A program made the position numbers and the translations under genes. The notes below the pieces were generated by a model. That model searched no databases, was not told the origin of the DNA, and was given only the letters and a program-made list of their open reading frames with translations. Shown one piece after another: positions 50,982 to 58,659 of a stretch of DNA of 64,000 nt. Each line of letters opens with the position of its first letter. Within the stretch, counting starts at the first letter, position 1. Source of the stretch: Sandaracinus amylolyticus (GTDB lineage: Bacteria > Myxococcota_A > Polyangia > Polyangiales > Sandaracinaceae); the NCBI RefSeq assembly GCF_000737325.1, contig NZ_CP011125.1, positions 4,402,001 to 4,466,000 of the forward strand, written 5' to 3'.

Positions 50982-52019
50982 GTGACGCTCACGGACGAGG
51001 TGAAGGCGCGAGCGCGCGAGCTCGGGTTCGCGCGCATCGGGATCGCACGCGCGGAGGCGCTCGGGCCCGAGGGCGAGCGGCTGCGCGCGTGGCTCGCCGA
51101 AGGGCGTCACGCGGCGATGGCGTGGATGGAGCAGACGTGCGAGGTGCGCGTGGATCCGCGCGACGAGCGGATGCTCGCGGGCGCGCGCAGCGTGATCGTG
51201 ATGGCGACGCCGTACGCGCGTCACGAGGAGCGCGTGGGGCCCGCGCCGGGTGTCGTGGCGCGGTACGCGCGCGGTCGCGACTACCACAACGTGATCGGCA
51301 AGCGCGCGAAGAAGCTCGCCGACTGGCTTCGCGCGTCGGGTCACCTCGCGCGCGGGAGCACGGACTCGACGCCGGTGTTCGAGCGCGCGTGGGCGGTGCG
51401 CGCGGGGCTCGGGTTCATCGGGAAGAACTGCTGCCTGATCATCCCGGGGCTCGGCTCGCACGTGCTGCTCGCGACGGTGGTGACGACGGCGGAGCTCGAG
51501 CCCGACGCGCCGATGGGCGAGCGCTGCGGGAGCTGCACGCGATGTCTCGACGCGTGCCCGACGCGCGCGTTCGTCGGGCCGCGCGAGCTCGATGCGCGGC
51601 GCTGCATCTCGTACCTCACGATCGAGCACGAGGGCGCGATCGACGAGGCGCTGCGCGAGGGGATCGGCGATCGGTTCCTCGGCTGCGACGTGTGCCAGGA
51701 CGTGTGCCCGTTCACGCGCACTGCGCCGCCCGATCCCGCGACGACCGAGCCCTTCGCGCCCGACGCACGATGGCGCGATCACGACGCGGTGAGCGTGCTG
51801 CGGATGGACGAGGCGACGTTCGACGCGTACTCGCTGGGCTCGCCGGTGCGACGGCTCAAGCGGGCCGGCGCTGCGCGCAACGCGGCGATCGTGCTCGGCA
51901 ACGTCGGAGGCAAGGTGCACCTGCCGGTGCTGCGCGACGCGCGCGAGCGCGATGCGGACGACGCGGTGCGCGACGCCGCGGCGTGGGCGATCACGCGCAT
52001 CGAGTCGCGCGAGAAGTGA
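50982..52019 (+). CDS. queG: epoxyqueuosine reductase QueG
   Basis: 345 residues from GTG one base after the TonB stop. The two ferredoxin-type clusters are CGSCTRCLDACPTRAF and CDVCQDVCPF; the N-terminal cobalamin-binding half (FARIGIARAEAL, ARGRDYHNVIGKRAKKL) is typical. It reduces epoxyqueuosine to queuosine in tRNA. The stop lies inside a terminator hairpin. Confidence 0.94.
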   Translation: MTLTDEVKARARELGFARIGIARAEALGPEGERLRAWLAEGRHAAMAWMEQTCEVRVDPRDERMLAGARSVIVMATPYARHEERVGPAPGVVARYARGRDYHNVIGKRAKKLADWLRASGHLARGSTDSTPVFERAWAVRAGLGFIGKNCCLIIPGLGSHVLLATVVTTAELEPDAPMGERCGSCTRCLDACPTRAFVGPRELDARRCISYLTIEHEGAIDEALREGIGDRFLGCDVCQDVCPFTRTAPPDPATTEPFAPDARWRDHDAVSVLRMDEATFDAYSLGSPVRRLKRAGAARNAAIVLGNVGGKVHLPVLRDARERDADDAVRDAAAWAITRIESREK

Positions 52020-52033
52020 GTCGGGCTCACTTC
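52013..52033. terminator. bidirectional hairpin between convergent queG and DUF4388 genes
   Basis: GAAGTGAG (52013-52020) and CTCACTTC (52026-52033) pair perfectly around TCGGG. It overlaps the queG stop and lies 11 bases from the end of the opposing gene, a good place to end both messages. No U-tract. Confidence 0.5.
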
Positions 52034-52043
52034 GCTGCGGCGA

Positions 52044-53378
52044 TCACCGCGCGCCGGCGCGCTGCTTCGTGACGCGCACCCAGCGCGCGGCCTCGACGTC
52101 GCTGGGGTCGAGCTTGCTCGCGATCGTGAACGCCTTGAGCGCCTGCGCGTGATCGCCTGCGGCCGCGAAGATGCGGCCCTGTGCGTAGTGCCCGAGCGCG
52201 TTGCGGCGATCGGCCTTCAGCGTCTGGGTGATCCAGTGCGTGAGCACGTCGTGCGCGGCGGCGCGGAGCACGTCGTCGTCGGCGCAGAGCCAGTCCGCGA
52301 ACGCCTCGGCGAGGCGGTACTCGTTCGCGTCGGGCATGGCCTCCGCCGCGGCGCGCAGCTCGCGCTGCGCGAGCTGGGGCTTGCCCTCGCGCAGCCAGCG
52401 GCGTCCCTCGGCGTAACGCTCCTCGGCGGACAGGCGCGTGCGCGTCTCCTCGCGGCGCGCGGTGGGCGCTGCGTGGCGACGGCGCTCGACCTCGTCGCGA
52501 AGGCGCGCTGCGGCACCGCTCGCGCGCGCGGCGACGTCGTCGGTCGCGGGGCGGATCACCTCGGCGCTCGCGGGCTCGGGCGCGCGCTGCGGGCGCTGCT
52601 GCGTGACCGAGGTGATCGTGCGGAGCTCGGCGAGATCGAGGAGCAGGAGCGTCGCGAGGATCGCGGCGCGCGGCTCGAGATCCGGCGCGTCGGGGACGAG
52701 CACCGCGGCGACGCGCTGGTGGCCATCGAGCGCACGCACGATGCGCAGCTCCGCGGGGCCGACACCGAGCCGCGTCGCGATCTCGCTCGGCGGCGCGGCG
52801 AGCACGATCGCGAGCTCACCGTGCGCGGCGAGCCGCATCGCCCATCGCGCGGCTTCTTGCGGCTCGGAGAGCGCTTCGAGCAGCACCGCCGGGAGCTGCA
52901 CCGCGAAGCGCGCGACCGACGCGACCGCGTCGGCGTCGTCGCGGAAGATCCATCGCGCCTGATCGAGCTGCAGGCATCGCACGACGCGCATGCGCATCTG
53001 CGCGCGCAACCCGTCGGAGACCTGATCGGGCGAGAGGATCCCGAGCTCGATCGCGACCTCACCGAAGCGCATCAGCTCGTCGTGCACGAGCGCGTCGGTC
53101 ATGCGGCGCAGGATCTGTCGATACTGCGCGTCGGTGATCACACCGCGCGTCACGAGCACGCGGCCGAGCGTCTCGCCGACGGTGCCCGACTCCGCGAACA
53201 CGATGGCACCTTCGCGCAGGTAGAACGTCGTGCGCAGTCCGCCTGCGTCGACGTCGAGCACGCCGGTGGCGCGCTCTGCCTCGAGCACGCGCAGCACGCG
53301 CGCGAGGTGCGTCTCGAGGAGCTCTGCGCTGCGTACGTCTCCGGCGCGCAGCGCGACCCCTTCCTCCGACACCACCAT
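52044..53378 (-). CDS. DUF4388 (PATAN) protein with TPR-like C-terminus
   Basis: 444 residues. The N-terminal domain (ATGVLDVDAGGLRTTFYLRE, ETLGRVLVTRGVIT) is a PATAN/DUF4388 regulatory domain typical of myxobacterial gliding and signalling. The middle is helical. The C-terminus (EGKPQLAQRELRAAAEAMPD, GDHAQALKAFTIASKLDP) has TPR repeats for protein contacts. A TAGAAT lies only 8 bases before the ATG, so transcription may be almost leaderless. Confidence 0.86.
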   Translation of the reverse strand: MVVSEEGVALRAGDVRSAELLETHLARVLRVLEAERATGVLDVDAGGLRTTFYLREGAIVFAESGTVGETLGRVLVTRGVITDAQYRQILRRMTDALVHDELMRFGEVAIELGILSPDQVSDGLRAQMRMRVVRCLQLDQARWIFRDDADAVASVARFAVQLPAVLLEALSEPQEAARWAMRLAAHGELAIVLAAPPSEIATRLGVGPAELRIVRALDGHQRVAAVLVPDAPDLEPRAAILATLLLLDLAELRTITSVTQQRPQRAPEPASAEVIRPATDDVAARASGAAARLRDEVERRRHAAPTARREETRTRLSAEERYAEGRRWLREGKPQLAQRELRAAAEAMPDANEYRLAEAFADWLCADDDVLRAAAHDVLTHWITQTLKADRRNALGHYAQGRIFAAAGDHAQALKAFTIASKLDPSDVEAARWVRVTKQRAGAR

Positions 53379-53386
53379 CGCGGCTC

Positions 53387-53392
53387 ATTCTA
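53387..53392 (-). promoter_or_regulatory. TAGAAT -10-like box beside the DUF4388 start
   Basis: Reading leftward, TAGAAT matches the -10 consensus in 5 of 6 bases. The distance to the ATG leaves room for a leader of only a few bases. No convincing -35 was seen. Confidence 0.3.
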
Positions 53393-53450
53393 CAACGCGC
53401 TGCCGGATGCGGCCTTGCGGTCGACGCATCGCAACCCGATGCTCGCGGCG

Positions 53451-54152
53451 ATGATCGACCTGTACTACTGGCCCACACCGAACGGCTGGAAGATCACCAT
53501 CGCGCTCGAGGAGCTCGGGCTTCCGTACGCGGTGAAGCCGGTGAACATCGGGCGCGGAGAGCAATTCCGCCCCGAATTCCTGGCGATCAGCCCGAACAAC
53601 CGGATGCCCGCGATCGTCGACGACGACCCGCCCGGCGGTGGTGCGCCGCTCGCGATCTTCGAGTCGGGCGCGATCCTGCAGTACCTCGCGGACAAGACGG
53701 GGCGACTCGTGCCGCGTGACGTGCGCGCGCGGTACGAGGTGCTGCAGTGGGTGGCGTGGCAGGTGGCAGGGCTCGGGCCGATGGCGGGCCAGGCGCACCA
53801 CTTCCGACAGTACGCGCCGGAGAAGCTGCCGTACGCGATCGATCGCTACACGAACGAGGTGAACCGCCTCTACGGCGTGCTCGATCGGCGGCTCTCGGAT
53901 CGCGAGTTCGTCGCAGGCGAGTACTCCATCGCCGACATCGCGATCTACCCGTGGGTCGTGCCGTGGCAGGCGCAGGGGCAGCAGCTCTCGGATTTCCCGC
54001 ACCTCGAGCGCTGGTTCCGCACGATCGAAGCGCGCGAGGCGGTGAAGCGCGGCCTCGAGGTCGGGAAGGAGCTGCGCGTGCCGAAGATGGACGACGACGC
54101 GAAGAAGGTGCTCTTCGGGCAGACGGCGAAGAGCGTGCGCGAGCAGCGCTGA
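53451..54152 (+). CDS. nu-class glutathione S-transferase (YfcG-like)
   Basis: 233 residues. MIDLYYWPTPNGWKITIALE is the nu-class opening; NNRMPAIVDDD and IFESGAILQYLAD form the glutathione site. The C-terminal helical domain follows (EYSIADIAIYPWV). It probably acts as a disulfide reductase or conjugating enzyme. A second ATG 12 bases upstream is possible; the chosen one fits the family start. Converges with the GNAT gene with only two bases between. Confidence 0.92.
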   Translation: MIDLYYWPTPNGWKITIALEELGLPYAVKPVNIGRGEQFRPEFLAISPNNRMPAIVDDDPPGGGAPLAIFESGAILQYLADKTGRLVPRDVRARYEVLQWVAWQVAGLGPMAGQAHHFRQYAPEKLPYAIDRYTNEVNRLYGVLDRRLSDREFVAGEYSIADIAIYPWVVPWQAQGQQLSDFPHLERWFRTIEAREAVKRGLEVGKELRVPKMDDDAKKVLFGQTAKSVREQR

Positions 54153-54154
54153 CG

Positions 54155-55024
54155 TCAGCAGCGCACGAGCGACGAGAGCGCGAACGGCGGCGGCACGTCG
54201 AGCGGGCCCCGCACCATGAGCACGTCGGTCGCGTCGTGCGGGATCGAGTCGTGCGCGCGAGGGCAGAGGAGGTCGCAGGTGAGCGCGATCTCCACGCCCC
54301 ACGGTGCGCCGCCGAGGTGCGCGACGAGCTCGCCGACGTCGGGAATGCGCGGCGCGATCACGTCGTGGATGCGCAGCGCGCGGCCGCGATCCTCGACGGC
54401 GACGATCGCGTCGAGCGCGGGCAGGTGCACGAGCGCGGGCGCGAGCGAGCCGTGCAGCGCGAGGTCGATCAGGAAGTGCCAGCCGGGCTCGCGCGTGGCG
54501 AGGCGATCGGAGACCGGCGCGCGCGATGCGAGCATGCGCTTCAGGAGCGCGAGGTCTTCGTCGAGATCGGGATCGAGGCGGCGTGAGCGGGCGTCGCGCA
54601 CGGGCGTGACGTCGACGTCGAGCGTCGCGATCTGCTCGAACGCGCGGCGGAACCCGAAGCGCTCGTAGATCGCGGGCTCTTCGGTCCAGAGGATCGCGGT
54701 CTCGCCGATCTCGCGCTCCGCGAAGCGGAGGGCCTCGTCGATCGCGCTGCGGAAGAGACCCCGTCCGCGATGTGCGGCGCGCGTGCAGACGCCGTGGATG
54801 CCGGCGAGCGTCACGTCGCGGCCGTTCACGCGCATCGGCAGGCGCAGCACGCCGACGAGCGAGAGCGCGCGTGCATCCTCCCAGCGCACGAAGGGTGTCG
54901 AGACCTCGCACCAGTCCGCGCCCCACCGCGACGCGTGCTCCACCGAAGGTGGGACGTGCGGCCAGACCGAGCCGAGCAGATCGAGGATCGCGGTGCGCGC
55001 GGAGGGATCGGCGGGATAGGGCAT
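54155..55024 (-). CDS. GNAT-family acetyltransferase
   Basis: 289 residues. The acetyl-CoA motif is in VCTRAAHRGRGLFRSAIDEAL (Q/RxxGxG/A form HRGRGL), preceded by a strand (LAGIHGVC), and followed by YERFGF. The C-terminal 140 residues form a second domain, as in Eis-type or enhanced GNATs. The acceptor is unknown. It ends 12 bases before the kinase stop region on the same strand and probably is co-transcribed with it. Confidence 0.86.
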   Translation of the reverse strand: MPYPADPSARTAILDLLGSVWPHVPPSVEHASRWGADWCEVSTPFVRWEDARALSLVGVLRLPMRVNGRDVTLAGIHGVCTRAAHRGRGLFRSAIDEALRFAEREIGETAILWTEEPAIYERFGFRRAFEQIATLDVDVTPVRDARSRRLDPDLDEDLALLKRMLASRAPVSDRLATREPGWHFLIDLALHGSLAPALVHLPALDAIVAVEDRGRALRIHDVIAPRIPDVGELVAHLGGAPWGVEIALTCDLLCPRAHDSIPHDATDVLMVRGPLDVPPPFALSSLVRC

Positions 55025-55036
55025 CCGCGCGCGAGA

Positions 55037-56059
55037 CTAGCGGAAGCAGCGCGAGACGATCGCTTCGAGCGCGGCGCGGTGTGAGCGCACCGAGCGCGCG
55101 AGCGCGAGCTGGGAGCGAGCGCGCACGCGGTTGTGCTCGACGCGCGACGCATAGCGGGCGCGATCCCATCCGAAGTAGCGATCCTCGATCGCGTCGGTCG
55201 CGAAGCGCGTCGCGAGCTCGAGCGCGATGGTCTCGAGACCGGGGACGATCGAGTCGATCTCGTCGGCGTCGAGCGCGCCGCGCATCGACGTGCTCCAGCC
55301 CTCGAGCGCGCCCTCGAAGATCGCGGGATCGACGTGCGCGTCCTCCGCGCTCTCGCCGCCGGGGTTGCACCACGAGCGCAGCGCGTCGCCAATCTCGTGG
55401 GCGACGATGCCGTGCGCCATCGTGTCGAGATCGAGGAGCGCGCGTGCGTCGGCGCCTTGCTCGTCGAACAGCACGTTCGAGATCTTGAGGTCGCCGTGGA
55501 TGATGCGGGCGCGCGTGGGCGCGAGCGGTGCGAGCTCGCGCGCATGCGCGAGGATCGCTTCGGCGATCGGGCGCGCGTGTGCGGTGTGCGGGCCGTCGCT
55601 GGTGAGCGCGGCGTCGAGCTTCGCGAGGTGACGCGCGGTGTCGTGCGCGCCGGGGCGCGTGAAGTGGAAGCGGTGCTCGACGTGCTCGAGCGCGCGGTGG
55701 AAGCGACCGACGAGCGCGCCGGCGGCGCGCGCGATCGCGGGGCTGCGCAGCTCGGTGTGCACGCTCCCGTCGAGCCAGGTGAGGGCGCGCCAGACGCCTT
55801 CGTGCTCGAGCCAGAGCCCACCGTGGTTCGTCGGCACGGGGCGCGGCGTGCGCATCCCGGCGCGCTCGAGCTGCGCGGTGATCGCGTCGATGTCGAGGTT
55901 CACCTCGCCCGCGAAGATCGGATGGAGGCGCTGGAGCGCGATGGCGCCCTCGGGGCGATCGACGCGGAACGTGAGGTTGATGAGGCCGATCTCGATCGGC
56001 GTGATGCGCGCCGACTCCGCGCGCCACGCGGCGAGCACGGCGCGCGGGATCGTGATCAC
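55037..56059 (-). CDS. APH-type phosphotransferase
   Basis: 340 residues from a GTG overlapping the obgE stop (VITIPRAVLAAW). The kinase-like fold shows the catalytic loop RIIHGDLKISNVLFD and the metal-binding DLDTMAHG; NLTFRVD lies in the N-lobe. Substrates of such proteins range from aminoglycosides to homoserine, choline and sugars. Context with obgE and GNAT does not decide. Coupled to obgE by a four-base overlap. Confidence 0.9.
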   Translation of the reverse strand: MITIPRAVLAAWRAESARITPIEIGLINLTFRVDRPEGAIALQRLHPIFAGEVNLDIDAITAQLERAGMRTPRPVPTNHGGLWLEHEGVWRALTWLDGSVHTELRSPAIARAAGALVGRFHRALEHVEHRFHFTRPGAHDTARHLAKLDAALTSDGPHTAHARPIAEAILAHARELAPLAPTRARIIHGDLKISNVLFDEQGADARALLDLDTMAHGIVAHEIGDALRSWCNPGGESAEDAHVDPAIFEGALEGWSTSMRGALDADEIDSIVPGLETIALELATRFATDAIEDRYFGWDRARYASRVEHNRVRARSQLALARSVRSHRAALEAIVSRCFR

Positions 56060-57165
56060 TCCACGTACTCCACGTCGCCGCCGACGTCGTCGCCTTCGTC
56101 GTCGAGCTCGCTGGTCGCGCGGCCGGGGCGGCCGAGCGGCTGTGCGCGCGGCGTCGGTGCGACGGGGTGCGCGTCGAGCACGCGGACGATCTCGTGGAGG
56201 AGCTCGTCGATGCCTTCGCCGGTCGCCGCGGAGAAGGCGAGCACCTTGTCGACGCCGCGCGTCTTCATGCCGCGACGGATCGCGGAGACGCGCTTCTTGA
56301 CGTCGGGAATGTCGATCTTGCTCACGGCGACGATCATCGGGCGCTGGGCGAGCTCGGGGTCGAAGCGCTCGAGCTCGTTCAGGAGGACGTCGTAGTCCTG
56401 GAGCGGCTTGCGATCGGGATCGGGATCGAGCGTGAGGATGTGGAGGAGGACGCGCGTGCGCTCGACGTGCTTGAGGAAGCGATGGCCGAGGCCGGCGCCC
56501 TCGGCCGCGCCCTCGATGATGCCGGGGATGTCGGCGACGACGAAGCTGCGCTCGCCGATGGCGGCGACACCGAGGTTCGGGACGAGGGTGGTGAACGGGT
56601 AGTCCGCGATCTTCGGGCGGGCGCGCGAGATGCGCGAGATGAGCGTGCTCTTGCCGACGTTCGGGTACCCGAGGAGGCCGACGTCCGCGAGGAGCTTGAG
56701 CTCGATGCGGAGCTTCTTCTGCTCGCCGGGCTCGCCGGGCTCGGCGCGACGCGGGGCGCGATCCTGCGGGGTCGCGAAGTGGATGTTGCCGCGGCCGCCG
56801 CGGCCGCCGCGGGCGATGATGAATTCTTTGTCGTTTGCGTCGAGATCGGCGACCGGGGTTCCGGTTTCGGCGTCGAAGACCTGGGTGCCGATCGGGACTC
56901 GGACGACGAGGTCCTCGCCGGCCGCGCCGTACTGATCCTTGCCGCGGCCGCTCTCGCCGTTCTTGGCGATGAGCTTGCGGCGGTACCGGAGGTCGAGGAG
57001 CGTCGAGAGGCGCTCGTCGGCGCGGAAGACGACGTCGCCGCCGTCGCCGCCGTCGCCACCGGACGGGCCGCCGAAGGGCACGAACTTCTCGCGGCGGAAC
57101 GCGACGGCGCCGTTGCCGCCGTCGCCTCCCTTCACCTCGACCGTGACCTCGTCGACGAACCTCAT
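56056..57165 (-). CDS. obgE: GTPase ObgE/CgtA
   Basis: 369 residues. The N-terminal Gly-rich Obg fold (VEVKGGDGGNGAVAFRREKF) is followed by the GTPase domain: GYPNVGKST, DIPGIIEGA, SKIDIPD and SAATG. An acidic tail ends the protein. It acts in 50S ribosome assembly and stress response. First gene of a leftward unit with the kinase and GNAT; upstream region has REP-like repeats rather than a clear promoter. Confidence 0.96.
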   Translation of the reverse strand: MRFVDEVTVEVKGGDGGNGAVAFRREKFVPFGGPSGGDGGDGGDVVFRADERLSTLLDLRYRRKLIAKNGESGRGKDQYGAAGEDLVVRVPIGTQVFDAETGTPVADLDANDKEFIIARGGRGGRGNIHFATPQDRAPRRAEPGEPGEQKKLRIELKLLADVGLLGYPNVGKSTLISRISRARPKIADYPFTTLVPNLGVAAIGERSFVVADIPGIIEGAAEGAGLGHRFLKHVERTRVLLHILTLDPDPDRKPLQDYDVLLNELERFDPELAQRPMIVAVSKIDIPDVKKRVSAIRRGMKTRGVDKVLAFSAATGEGIDELLHEIVRVLDAHPVAPTPRAQPLGRPGRATSELDDEGDDVGGDVEYVE

Positions 57166-57560
57166 CGCGCGCTCTCTTCCTGCCCTGACGGATGGTAGCC
57201 GCGTCGTGTACGGCGCGAGCGGGTCGGCCGCAACTTGGCGCGGTGCGGAGTGTGGTCGAGCGCTGACCCACGTTGGCCGCGGGCGACGCGGCCCGGGGGG
57301 CCGCTGGGAGGCGGCCGAAGTCGTGCGATCGGGACTGACCCACGTTCGTTCTGCGCGCTCGCGGCCGCTCGCAGCTTGCGTGCAGGCCGTCGCGCGTTGC
57401 GCAGCTCGGCTCCCGTTGCTCGCACGCAAGAAGTGCGGTGCGACGGCAACACACGCCGCTTCGCGGAGACAGTGCCGCGACCGCGAACCACGTGCGCGCA
57501 ATAGAGCGAGGCGGCGCGACGCGGACGCGTGCACCGCCGGCATGAGCGCAGGCGAGAGAA
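57166..57560. other. RAYT 3' flank with repeated CTGACCCACGTT motif
   Basis: No gene is supported. CTGACCCACGTT occurs at 57263-57274 and 57335-57346; the first is followed by the hairpin GGCCGCG-GGCGA-CGCGGCC (57275-57293). An inverted, 11/12 copy lies on the other side of the transposase gene at 58549. The region must also hold the obgE promoter, not located. Confidence 0.5.
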
Positions 57561-58487
57561 TCAGGCCGCCGAGCGCGTCGGCGCGACGAGCGCGCCGTGT
57601 TGGCGCCGCAGCAACCAAGTTCCCGCTGGGAATGGCACGTCCCTGCGTCCCCGGCGCCACGACTCGAACGCATGTCGGTACGCGAGCCGGAACGCGCGAA
57701 CGCGCTCCGCGGCCGCGATGAGGGCGTCGCGGTTGCCGCGTCCCGTCGCGAACGTCGGCACGAGTGAGCGCGCTGGCTCCTCCGAACGCGCGCGTCGGAA
57801 CGGAGAGAGCTTCGCGCATCGATCTGCGCCGAGAAACGCGCCGCCGCGCTCGCCGACCTCGGAGCGCGCCGTCGCCTCCTGCGCCTCGAGCTCCTGCGAG
57901 ACGACGGCTCGGAACTCGTCGTCGCTCATGCCGAGCTCGTGCGCCGCGCGTGGCATCTCGAGGCGCAGGACGACGTTCGGGGGCCACCTCTCGTCGTCGC
58001 GCGTGAAGTACTCCGACGGTCGGTCGATGCGCCACGCAGCGCGCCCGAGATCCTGCGGTCGCGTCGTGACGCCCGGCCACTCGTGGGCGCGCCTCACGAG
58101 CGCTGCGGCGACCGGATTCGCCATCGCATACGCGATCTTCTCGGCGACTGCTGCTGGCGTTCTAAGCTCGACGACGTTCGTCGGCTCGTGGTCCCAGACG
58201 GCGCCATCCCAGCGCCGCAGGACCTTCGTGGCGAGCGCCACGTGTCGATGGAGGTAGTGGAGGAACTCGGGCAACCGACCCTCGGGATCCGACACGACGA
58301 GGTGCTCGTGCGTGCTCATCAGCACGGCCGAATGGACGAGCACGCCAGCGCGAGCCGCTGCGACCGCGAGCGTGTAGAGGAAGATGCGGTTCATCCGCGG
58401 GTCGGGCGCGAACAAGTGATAGCGGTGCAGCACGCGCCGCGTGATGAGGTACACGGCGCCGGGCTCGATGAGACGAGGCTGGGTCAC
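57561..58487 (-). CDS. REP-associated tyrosine transposase (RAYT)
   Basis: About 308 residues from GTG (VTQPRLIEPGAVYLITRRV). The HUH-type motif appears as MSTHEHLVV, and the catalytic Tyr in AYAMANPVAAALVRR, the spacing of Y1 transposases. ITRRVLHRYHLFAPDP is the RAYT opening. The C-terminal 130 residues diverge from the family. REP-like motifs flank the gene. RAYTs nick REP hairpins and are usually single-copy, domesticated genes. An upstream TTG could add 21 residues. Confidence 0.87.
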   Translation of the reverse strand: MTQPRLIEPGAVYLITRRVLHRYHLFAPDPRMNRIFLYTLAVAAARAGVLVHSAVLMSTHEHLVVSDPEGRLPEFLHYLHRHVALATKVLRRWDGAVWDHEPTNVVELRTPAAVAEKIAYAMANPVAAALVRRAHEWPGVTTRPQDLGRAAWRIDRPSEYFTRDDERWPPNVVLRLEMPRAAHELGMSDDEFRAVVSQELEAQEATARSEVGERGGAFLGADRCAKLSPFRRARSEEPARSLVPTFATGRGNRDALIAAAERVRAFRLAYRHAFESWRRGRRDVPFPAGTWLLRRQHGALVAPTRSAA

Positions 58488-58548
58488 GGAACAGCCGGAG
58501 CGCACGCGGCGTGCCGGTGGGTTGCTGACGGATTCGCGAGAGAAACGC

Positions 58549-58578
58549 AACGTGGGTCGGCGGCCTGACGGCCGACCC
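58549..58578. repeat. REP-like hairpin upstream of the RAYT gene
   Basis: AACGTGGGTCGG begins a perfect 8-bp stem GGGTCGGC/GCCGACCC (58554-58578 span). The leading bases are the inverse of the CTGACCCACGTT motif on the far side, so the transposase is bracketed by related sequences in opposite orientation. Confidence 0.55.
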
Positions 58579-58659
58579 CTGACGACCCCGCCACCGGCAA
58601 CCCCCCAGGCACGCTCCGGATCGCGGCATCGATCGACCTACTGCTAGGATGCGCGCCTC

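Noticed and set aside
57162..57491. Leftward 109-codon frame between obgE and the RAYT gene
   Set aside because: It spans the repeats and hairpins, has no ribosome binding site and no recognisable protein pattern.
57635..57655. Sigma-54-like TGGCACGTCCCTGC
   Set aside because: The GC is one base off the required spacing and the site is inside the transposase coding region.
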